From Botrytis cinerea B05.10 (Eukaryota; Ascomycota; Leotiomycetes; Helotiales; Sclerotiniaceae): a stretch of 64,000 bases of DNA. Numbering within the stretch: the stretch's first letter is position 1; each line of letters opens with the position of its first letter. Shown in pieces: positions 24,160 through 33,308 of this stretch. The notes beneath the pieces were generated by a model. That model was not told the origin of the DNA and did no database searches. It was given only the letters and a program-made list of their open reading frames with translations. A program made the translations under genes and the position numbers. The stretch covers positions 1,240,001 to 1,304,000 of the forward strand of contig NC_037320.1 of NCBI RefSeq assembly GCF_000143535.2. Direction: 5' to 3'.

Positions 24160-26258
24160 ATGGAAATGGGCAACATGAAAGTCTCAAATAAGGCTGCAAC
24201 CATTGCTACTGATCCTACTTCTTCATCAGACAGAGAGAAGATAGACAAAATTGAGGCACGCGGTTCCTTTTCTCAAAAAGAACCTGTTGTAAGCATGATT
24301 TCTAAAGACTCTTCTCCAGCCGCGACAGAACAACAAGCCAGCGTAAGTAGCGAGCCGCAGTACCCCGAGGGTCTCAAACTCGTTACTATTATACTGGCGC
24401 TGTGTTTGGCTGTGTTTTTGGTGGCGCTGGATCAGACGATTATTTCTACTGCGATTCCGAAGATTACGGATCATTTCAAGAGTACAGGAGATATTGGCTG
24501 GTGAGTGTATTGATATTTCAAGGTTTATATGTATGAGTGACTGCTAATGTCTGCAGGTATGGATCAAGCTACTTACTTACGAAAGCGGCGTTGCAGCCTA
24601 GTTTTGGGAGAATATACTCTATCTTCAGTGTGCGTGTGCACTGCGTTTCTCAGATAAAGAACCGGTTGTTGGCTAACTATTTGGTAGATCAAATGTACCT
24701 TCCTGACTGCCATTGCCATCTTCGAGCTTGGGTAAGCAGTCAGCACTTGCGCTATCAGTCCTACGTACTGACAGATCAATATACAGCTCCTTAATATGTG
24801 CTACGGCAATCAGCAGTAATATGCTTATCATTGGCCGAGCCATCGCTGGTGCGGGAGTGGGAGGTCTGTTTACGGGTTCAATCATTATTGTTGTATATAG
24901 TTGTAAGTTCTAACTTGCTTCAACGTCAAGTGCTTTCTTTAAGATATGCAAAACTGACTTGAGAAGTACCACTGCGGAAGAGGCCGCTGGCAATGGGCAT
25001 CATTAGTAGCATGTGGGGAATAGCATCAGTCGCTGGACCATTACTCGGCGGTGTCTTTACGTAAGTGTTCTATTTACAGACAGAGCATCTATAAACCCAC
25101 TGACCTTCTCGAATAGCGATAAATTGTCCTGGCGCTGGTGCTTCTACATCAAGTAAGAATATCAAAACCCTCTGGCTCAAGTTCAGATCCTCAATAAACA
25201 CCAACTAACTCACCCCTCCCCCCAGCCTTCCCATAGGAGCCTTCTGCGTCGCTGTAATATCTCTCATCCTTCACATCGATCGTCCCAGTAACCCCGCCTC
25301 CCTAACCCTCAAGCAACGAGTTTTAAAACTCGACCTCCTCGGCGCCTCCCTTCTCATCCCTGCTATAATCTGTCTCCTTCTCCCTCTCCAATGGGGGGGA
25401 TCCACTTACCCTTGGAACAGCGGCCACATTATCGGTCTCTTCGTCACCTCAGCTGTTCTCACCCTCCTATTCATCTGTACGCAAATCCGGCTCGGCGAGG
25501 CCGGAACCCTCCCTCCATATCTCTTCCAAAACCGCAATACCGTATGCGCATTTGCATTTTCGGCATTCTTCGGCGCCGGTTTCTTCAGTCTATCCTACTA
25601 CCTCCCCGTCTATTTCCAAAGCGTCAAAGGCTCCTCGGCCCTGCACGCTGGAATTCAAATGCTCCCCTTACTCCTGGCATGCACAGTCAGTTCCACCGGA
25701 ACCGGGGCGGCAATCTCCGCACTCGGGTACTACACCCCAATCATGCTCATCTGCATGGTGTTATTTGCCATTGGCTCCGGGCTACTAACCACGCTGTCGG
25801 TCACCACGTCGTATGCGCGGAACGCGGGGTTCCAGGTTCTTACCGGTCTGGGTGTGGGCGTTGGGTTCGAGAGCGGGATTATTGTCGCGCAGACGGTGAT
25901 GTCAAACAAGCGGATTCCGGTGGCTATATCTTGTGTTTCTTTGTTTATGACGCTGGGTGGAGCGGTCTTTGTGCCGGTTTCGCAGACGCTGTTTCAAAAC
26001 AGGTTGGTAGGGGGGATTGAGGAGAGGGTCCCGGGATTAGATGCGAGTGCATTCTTGGATAGTGGGGTTACGGAGATTAGAGCGCTATTGAAAACATGGG
26101 GGCAGGAGGGACAATTGGAGAAGGTATTGGAGGCGTATGCGGAGGGGTTGAGGGCGACATTTTGGGTTTCGACAGCTTGTGCTATCGGGGGGTTTCTGGC
26201 TGTCTGTGGGTTGGAGTGGAAGAGTGTAAGGAAGGAGAAAAAGGAAGAGGGGCATTGA
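24160..26258 (+). CDS. MFS efflux transporter, DHA2 family (14 TM segments)
   Basis: A drug:H+ antiporter-2 type plasma-membrane exporter, a group used for fungicides, self-made metabolites and host compounds; the substrate is not readable from sequence. Seven exons: 24160-24500, 24557-24629, 24688-24731, 24787-24902, 24967-25060, 25117-25152, 25226-26258. Together they give about 578 residues in a continuous frame. After a Ser-rich cytoplasmic leader comes [22 protein letters not shown] (~85-105), the D-Q-T-I TM1 signature of DHA2. Then follow [25 protein letters not shown] (motif A region), [17 protein letters not shown] and [33 protein letters not shown] (motif C region). The open frame reaches back to 24073 at a GTG; I use the first ATG. 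No biosynthetic genes are adjacent. Inverted copies of one repeat lie on either side. Wobble bases switch from C- to G-rich near 25.8 kb. Confidence 0.88.
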
Positions 26259-26899
26259 CCTAGTGAGGTTGGAATGATACGAATTTTATATGCTGTGATG
26301 AATGGGAAGTTGGTATGTGAAACAAAAAATACGATTTGCATGCTATGAGGCGGTAAGTGTAAAAAAAATTGATAGAATATAAAGGACAAAATGTTATATA
26401 TAGTTATTTAAAAAATTAGTTTAGAGTGTATGGGTAACCATCAACAGCAAATTCCCCCTCTGATAATCCGTTGAATTTGTGCAAGTATCCTCTGTATACA
26501 CCTTAGTCAATCGGCTTGTACCCCAGAGAATACATTCGTAATCTATTAGCGACTCCGCTATATCTTTGCACTCCTGTCATGTTCACTTCGTGTGTTGTTC
26601 GCTAGATGAAATGCGAGAAGTACTACCACCCCAAAATTACTTGCGTAGCTTTTATCCCCTAGACTGCCAACTAGCGGCGCCGTCGCTTAGCAGGGATCTA
26701 ATTGGCCAATCAAATCATCAGGATCTTGAGAATTCTCATGACATTTGGACTATATTCTATAATAACTATTGAAACACCTGTTATTGTTATAAAAATAAAT
26801 ATTATATCTACTATCTTTTAATTTAAAATCAATTTAATATTTCCTTTAATATAGCTCTTTTTGTATCACAGAATAGTCTCATATATATTATAAAAACAC

Positions 26900-26988
26900 T
26901 TGTTTCAATATGGGATTAAAGTATTAGAGATTTTATTACATTAACGAAACATTCACTTCGTCAATCACGGATTGTACTATCACAGGGT
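26900..26988 (-). repeat. Dispersed repeat, copy B (RIP-like mutated)
   Basis: Inverted relative to copy A at 22942-23030. In copy orientation it shows GTGGTTGAC to GTGATTGAC, GTGGACGC to GTGAATGT and similar changes: C-to-T and G-to-A on both strands, as expected from RIP. It sits in A/T-rich DNA on the other side of the DHA2 transporter. Confidence 0.7.
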
Positions 26989-27433
26989 TATCCCACACAA
27001 TTCTACATATTAATATCTCATCTAATGCCCTAATTAGTCAATTCACTCAAAACTATCATTTGCAACACTTTGCATCAAGGTTGAGAAGAATTATCTACAA
27101 GAGCTTGGCGGTTTTACTTTATTCTTAGGACTTGTGTTTTAAGATCTGTAAGCTATACTATTCGCTTATGAATTGAGTGTTTGCTCTATTGATTATATAT
27201 ATACATATATATACCTATGATATGATGATTTTCTAATCAATATTATCATTGCGATATCCGTCCTCATAAACTTTAAGATCATCGTCACCGCTATCTACAC
27301 CTTTCATGAAATCTGTTCTAGATAGATAACCTACAGACCAGAAGTCTTGCGCGCGATGTCCCATCAATGTTTCGCTCCAAAACGGCCACATGAAAGATTC
27401 ATGATATATATCTAGCGAAGAAGCGTCAAGTAC

Positions 27434-27435
<2 letters not shown>

Positions 27436-27464
<29 letters not shown>
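27436..27464 (+). repeat. Poly(A) tract, 29 As, followed by CCCCC
   Basis: Uninterrupted run read directly. It could be a retroposon 3' tail or a simple homopolymer; nothing immediately upstream is recognisable as a LINE or SINE. Confidence 0.9.
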
Positions 27465-27466
<2 letters not shown>

Positions 27467-27762
27467 CCCGGAAGAAATAAGGTGAATGCATAACTAGGTG
27501 TCTATTATCGGCAGTATCGACACTCGTAATGAGATACGCAGCGAACGTAGGTTGGAAAACGAGATAGATGTGCGTGCAACTTTCTACCAACGACAGGAGC
27601 GGTGCGCGCGTGCAACACACGGATGAAGATCATGGAATGGATTGACGATGATAGTATCAAGAGGTGCACAAGAATATAGTATTATATGCAAAATAAGAAA
27701 CTTTCCTTTCAGCTCCATTCTCAAACAACTCGAAATAATCTCTCGTGCACAGCCAGCTTTGA

Positions 27763-28574
27763 TCATCGTATCTCACATTGCAAGTCTCCACCTCGGTTAT
27801 TTTGCTTTGCCGGCCTCGTCATCCAGAGAAACTGTTGCTTATCTCTACTCTCCCACTTTGGGGGGAATCTCGTCTCCCAGCGGTCGATATATTGGAATCC
27901 TTCGGATTCGTAGAGTGGACGGCCGGATTCGGTTGCCTCGACCACGGTCTAAATAATTTGATTAGATTGGGTTTCGAAGAGAGGGGTAGAGATCTAGCGA
28001 AAATGTATCATTTGGAACAAACAATAGAGAGTCATAATATGAAACCGAGCTCATCAGCGATAGAAGTTCCCCACTTTACAAGGAGACGACCTGCTCCTCG
28101 ACTTTGATATTTGGGGTCGACAGTCAACATATCTAACGCTGAAAACGACGGTCAGAAATATCTCAAATATCCGAAGAGATGAGCTGTACATAAGATGTTT
28201 CCTCCCGAGTCTTCGATTGCTTTGCGACGAGGAATCAAGTATTCTCGACGCATCAACTGAGCATACAATTTCTCCTCGTCAGTTTCCCAGAAGTTTTCAT
28301 CGAGATCAGTTTCCTTAGGTGCGGTATTCTTGTAGATATTCCATTTAGCTTGTGCGATCATAATTCCCTTGTCAGTATCCGTAACTTTTAGAAATGTGGT
28401 GGAAGGTTCCGTTCTCTTCATGCTCGACATGCGAGATGAGCCGAGTGCTCGGCCCGTGGGCGTATCGTGCGCGGGAAATGCGGCTTCGATATCGTGGCCG
28501 AAAGCATGGCTCACAATTTCGAAGGTGCGATCCATATCCGCATCACTACAAATTTCCGATTTGAAAACCATCAT
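27763..28574 (-). pseudogene. GNAT-family N-acetyltransferase, possibly frameshifted at the last junction
   Basis: GNAT enzymes transfer acetyl from acetyl-CoA to an amine; the substrate here is unknown. Seen: exon 1 (28574-28190) carries an N-terminal region of about 128 residues starting MMVFKSEICSDADMDRTFEIV. A 51-bp intron (28189-28139) follows. Exon 2 (28138-28046) encodes SLDMLTVDPKYQSRGAGRLLVKWGTSIADELG, with the acetyl-CoA loop Q-x-R-G-A-G. The third block (27948-27763), after a clear CTAATC...TTTAG acceptor, encodes TVVEATESGRPLYESEGF and a short tail. The only GT donor near the end of exon 2 (28045, GTTTCA) leaves phase 1, but the third block needs phase 0. So the three conserved blocks do not join in frame with GT-AG splicing. 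It may be a young pseudogene, a non-canonical donor or a sequencing error. I call it pseudogene tentatively; apart from this the protein blocks look well preserved. Confidence 0.55.
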
Positions 28575-29959
28575 GATAGAACTATGAAGTATTTGCGAAT
28601 CGGTTACAAATTGTAGTGAAGATTATTTCTTGGATAGAAAATTTATGGCTTTGTGTAGAGAACCAGTAGCAAAATTATTGAACATACGATGAACTTTTGC
28701 AGGGACCAGTAAGGAGCTAATTTGACTGAAAGGGCGGCGTAGCTCAAATTGAGTGGTAGAATAGCTGGGATCTTCGCCTCTCTCACGCTTTTGTTGAAAA
28801 AGAGAGATCTGCAAGTAAAATTTGAAATATTTCGCATGAACTCAACTTTGAGTAAATGCCAAGTCCTATTCACACTACTATACCCCCTTATCCCCTCTCT
28901 TCCCAAAAAGCAGATAGTGGCATGGTTTAGATGTGTGATCTCAGATTGTGCATGTATCATGAGACCCTGAGGTAAGGTAGGGAAGGTAGACAGGTAGTAA
29001 ACATGATGCTATAGTCGCTTCAGTGAGATGTACTTTTTCTATTTTTTTTAGTAATCAATATGGTTATAAACTGCCAGTACCGACACACCAAGTGAAAACA
29101 AGATTGCAATAGCCGAAAATCAAAAGCGTTGGCTGGGTCAGATCGATCCGCGCCTCCATCTTCCTAAAATTGAAGTGATACTTAGACTCACTGGAATGAC
29201 TTACAGGTGATAGTAGTATCATAGAAAATACAACATCCTTTCCCGCCCATATGTATTTAGGGCTGCATTTTTGATTTATATCAGAAGAGGAATGTCTAGG
29301 TATATATCCTTTAGTCGAAGTGCCCAGAACAGCGCCGCAAGCTTACCGAGCAGTAAAACAAAATTCCAGAGCCTCAATTCAATTTGAAAAATGAAGGATT
29401 GAGCAGATTTGAATCGTGGATGTGTTGATGTGTTAAAATATGTATGTGAACACACGTACACACACACATATATATACCAAGAAACTAAAGAAACAACTGA
29501 AAGTCAAGAGGTGTGATGAAACATAACAAATTCCTGAAACTGACATTTCACATTGATATACTCCTTGCCGATGACCATGCAATCGTACCTTCATTTTGAC
29601 TCGTCACTCCTCACTCCTTGTGCCTTCCTCTTCCTCATTCTTTTCAAATCGACCACCTACCCATACAACACATCCACTTTAATCCATCTATCAACCAATT
29701 TCCCATCAAAAAACTGAAAAAGAAACTGTAGGAATCCATCCCAATCCCCACCCACAAACTATCCAAAAAGGTTCCACCGCGTCCGATGTACATCCTTATA
29801 TCTCTAAATCCCCACACGAATCAAATCCACAACACCCACCCGAAGATTCCAATCCGCTTAGTAACTATACATATATTAATGTATAAATGTGCAAGTATGA
29901 CGAATTGCCCATTTATGTATATGATATTCCACAAACCCCACGCAACACAAGAAACTCCA

Positions 29960-29996
29960 CAGATACCTACTAGCGGGCCCCTCTAGTAGGTATCTG
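29960..29996. repeat. Perfect inverted repeat, 14-bp arms, 9-nt GC-rich loop
   Basis: CAGATACCTACTAG (29960-29973), loop CGGGCCCCT, CTAGTAGGTATCTG (29983-29996). The arms are exact reverse complements. Confidence 0.9.
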
Positions 29997-30531
29997 CATC
30001 TCACGACGGTCTACTCCCCTTGGTTGCAGAAATGTAAAAGTATGACGAATTTAACATTTATTGTGCCACTGCGCCATAGACACAGGGCGAGGGGAATGAG
30101 CTATTGGAATTTATATTGAGGAGTGTGGGAGAGGTGGGAATGGAAGGTGTGGTGATAGAGGGAAGGAAGAGGGGGGCAGGTAGTGCCTTCCGGAATTGGG
30201 GAGAGTGCGGAAAATTAAGATTGCTGGGCTAAGTTTTGCCAAATTTTGAAGATGGTGAAATGAAGAAAATAGAATAGGGAATATGGGGTGTTGGAGAAAT
30301 AGGAGTAGCGAGTAATTATTAATTGCATAGAAGAAATGCATAGGATTGAATTAATCTTTAATTCAGTTGAACTTCTCATCTATCGGTGGTATTTCTTGGA
30401 AAATATCAATTCGGAAAATTCCAAACGAAATAGTCATGAATCAAGCACTTCGAGCCCAAGACTTCCGATTACAATCTTTAATTTATTTCCACACATGATT
30501 ATGTCTCTAAAGAGAATCTAGAGATTTGATA

Positions 30532-30567
30532 GTATTTCTTATATGTGAGAAATCATATAAGAAATAC
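30532..30567. repeat. Perfect inverted repeat, 14-bp arms, 8-nt loop
   Basis: GTATTTCTTATATG (30532-30545), loop TGAGAAAT, CATATAAGAAATAC (30554-30567). The arms are exact reverse complements; A/T-rich surroundings. Confidence 0.9.
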
Positions 30568-30841
30568 GTTGGCTCAGGCTTGCCTTTACTACTTCATAAA
30601 CGTCCGTGTTTGAATCCAACGGCATCCTATGATTTCTCTCTGGTTACCAACTTTACATAAATGCAAGATTTAAACACGCGAGAAGAAAATCACAACTGAA
30701 TGAGCTCCCGTTGGCACACTAAACGATTCAGCAGTATCTGGTTTTTCATCATAGCCGACGGAGGATGTGAAAATGGAAAGAAGTTTGAGAGGAAGTTTGA
30801 GAGGATATTTGAATGAAATTAATTCCCATGTGTGAAAAATG

Positions 30842-32849
30842 TTATGGAATCAATGTAGTCCCTTTTGTTCGTCCAATTTCCATCTTTGCTGTTCGGGCAC
30901 CGAATTGTATCTGGTGGTGTAAGTAATAGTTTAAAAAGATGAAATCGGTAGGTAACACTCACAGCACGTTTTTTCTCAGTAGCAACTGATTTCATACCCA
31001 AGTCATAAGCCAAGAGCCTTAATACTTTCTTACCAGGCTCTATATCTGGTGTCTCAGGGTCTCGTGATTCAGATGTAAAACCGCATTTATCCCATATAGG
31101 AGACTCGACAGCCCACTTGACTAAGTCTTCATCCAAATATGGGAACCGGGCTTCTCTTCCCCAATGTGAAATTACACGATCATCTCGACCGAGGTTACGT
31201 TTACCCAGTCTATTCACATCTAATTCTAGTTCGTCTAAGAGAGCAGAAAAACCATTCCGATTAAATGCGGTTCCATGTCGTGTATAACCACCGAACAGTT
31301 CATCTGCGCCAAGTCCAGAAAGAAGAACACGCGCAGGTGTCGTGTACAGGATTTCCTCTGTGTCAGTAGCCTGCGATGCTAAACCAACACCACGGGACGC
31401 AAAGTATAAGGCAAATGCTATTGATAGATCCATTTCGGTATTATGTGGACGTATCAAGTCTACAATTTTTGACCTGTGATCCATCGTTTCTGTGTAAGGA
31501 ACATTTATCTGCTTCATGTCAACTCTTGAGAACCAATGTCGAGTTGATCTATTGACTTACTGCAACAAATCTCCATGTTCTTCCAGGACAAACACTTCGA
31601 AGCTCCTGATGAGCTTTCCTCCCCGTTTCTCTATCAGGACAGAGCTCATATGGAGAAACTTTCTCATCCAGTATTTGAGTTGTATCCGGAGGCGGAGGTT
31701 GTGCCCCTTTCTTCAGCCGAGGTCCGGTTTGTGCAGCTTTAATGACACGAGGATTTTCAAATGCAACATTGAGGAGATCAATCTCTTGATCTGATGGTAA
31801 TAAATCATGTGCCAATCTTGCCAAGACTGTGCAATCAAGTCCACCCGAGAACAAAATCGCAAGCCTGACATTTTGAGAGTGACCTATACTTGGAGGAGTA
31901 GGAATAGTCAAGATCCTAGGTTTCAGAGACTCACATAGATAATGCCGTAAAGACACCACTGATGGGGAATCAAGGCCGAGTATACGACTTTTATCTTCAA
32001 TAGTTTTGTTGAACTTGCCAAGTGAAGGAGCCTGCAAATTTTGAGTTAGTATTGACTTTATCGGAACAGAATCGTGGCTAGACGACAAAATATTTGAGAA
32101 TTGTAAGGAATACCCACCGACGAATCAGCCTCTGGATCCTCCCAATCGAACTTTTGATATGGCAATAGTGATCTCGAGAGAAAGTTATCCTGTGAATCAG
32201 ATGTCGATAAAGGAAATTTATTCTTATCAACACATGAGAATTTGTAAATGCCATCTGCTTCAATTTCTTTCCAATCGCCTCTGGCGGGATCCGCTGTACT
32301 TGCGAGCTCTATAGATCCAGATGGTCCCAGATCTCCGGATCCATTATCAACATTGTAAAGGAGAGATCTGCGACCAAGGCGATCCCGGCCACAATATATT
32401 GAGCCGTGAAAACTATCCCAGAAGACAAATGCAAACGGCCCAGAAATGCTTCGTAAACTCTTAGCCACAGCAAGTGTCGCATCTGATGCCGAGGTAGTTG
32501 TTGAAACAGCTTTTACAAGCATCTCATATATGACTTGGCCATCATTACCATTGACGAGTTCGCCACCAACCTTCCATGCCTCACCATTCCAGCAAAGGAT
32601 TGAGCCAGAGTTGGTAGTAGACGCGTCAACACCGATTGAACCACCAAATGGCTGTGGAGTGATATGATCTCCCCTCAGGGCCAAAACAGTTGATAAAAAA
32701 GATAAGAAGTATTGTGTTCCATCACTTGAAGTGTAATTTGACTGTGACAAACCTGTGTGATCAGGACCTCTGTCGCAAAGAGAGTGTTTCAAAGCATGAC
32801 TCGGAGTTTGCAATCCTCGCGTGGATATCGACGCGTAAATACCACACAT
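30842..32849 (-). CDS. Asparagine synthetase domain-containing protein (ASNSD1/YML096W family)
   Basis: The family combines an N-terminal class II glutamine amidotransferase fold with a C-terminal asparagine-synthetase-like ATP pyrophosphatase domain; its true reaction is not established. Seen: four exons (32849-32118, 32031-31561, 31508-30963, 30910-30842), all phase 0, about 605 residues. It opens MCGIYASIS with the catalytic-type Cys2 kept, then CDRGPDHTG, RGDHI and NGEAWKVGGE as in Asn synthetase amidotransferase domains. The PP-loop is LAILFSGGLDCTVLA, followed by ALLSGLGADELFGGYTRHG-like residues and WGREARFPYLDE. The last exon reads IQFGARTAKMEIGRTKGTT, the conserved family C-terminus. 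Exon 4 encodes only 22 residues but contains this block. It is divergent from VPS9 with about 460 bp between starts. Genuine asparagine synthetase is less likely, given the family-specific C-terminus. Confidence 0.9.
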
Positions 32850-33308
32850 TTGCGAACTTGTTAGATTCGTAAATTCCTAATTGACCAAATCCACTCACTT
32901 CGTGGATAGAACAGATCACCAAGGTATTTTCAAGGTTGTGCGGTCGTTTGGTGCTTGATTTTATATTGGTTATTGATATTGATAAGGATCAAATTGACTT
33001 TTAAATTTATTTTTAAGTTCAACCTCGTGCTGCACTACGGATCGTCATTTTAGCGAATCGACCAGATTACTTCCCGGTCGAGGGTTGACGAAACTTAAGC
33101 ATCCAAGATAATTTATTATCTTGTCCAATAAGAAGAGAAATAATCATTTCGATGCCTGGCTCTCAATATCCTTCTTGAAATACTCGAGTACACTCTCCGA
33201 ATCTACGAAACCTCTTCTCGAAGCTCCAAGATACCCTGGGCCTTGAAGCTCGAATACCCCGCCAATCCTACAGTTACATAAACGCCGATCAGAGGCGCTC
33301 GCGGATGT
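32850..33308. promoter_or_regulatory. Divergent promoter of the ASNSD1-like gene and VPS9
   Basis: 459 bp between two start codons pointing apart. An ATG at 33305 lies four bases before the VPS9 ATG in another frame (see VPS9). No other element is recognised. Confidence 0.6.

Larger units (their letters stand above)
26259..27762. other. A/T-rich intergenic region with a degraded repeat
   Basis: Very A/T-rich between about 26.39 and 27.3 kb, with no open frame of note. It holds copy B of the dispersed repeat (26900-26988) and a pure 29-A tract at 27436-27464 followed by five Cs. The pattern fits RIP-degraded transposon DNA. Confidence 0.6.
28575..30841. other. Intergenic region with hairpin-forming repeats
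   Basis: No gene is recognisable. Two perfect 14-bp-arm inverted repeats (29960-29996 and 30532-30567) and two related ~30-bp direct repeats around 29.89 and 30.04 kb are the only visible structure. A tRNA-like string near 28.73 kb was examined and rejected. Confidence 0.55.

Noticed and set aside
24160..26258. Secondary-metabolite or toxin cluster around the DHA2 transporter
   Set aside because: No synthase, oxygenase or cluster regulator lies within about 10 kb on either side; the transporter stands alone.
28731..28800. tRNA-like string (GCGTAGCTCAAATTGAGTGGTAGAAT)
   Set aside because: It resembles a D-arm/A box, but no B box (GGTTCGANTCC) or closing acceptor stem follows at tRNA distance.
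30567..30626. Possible tRNA remnant with GTTGG...CCAAC ends and TTTGAATCC
   Set aside because: Only about 57 nt between the pairing ends and no anticodon arm; too short and irregular for a tRNA.
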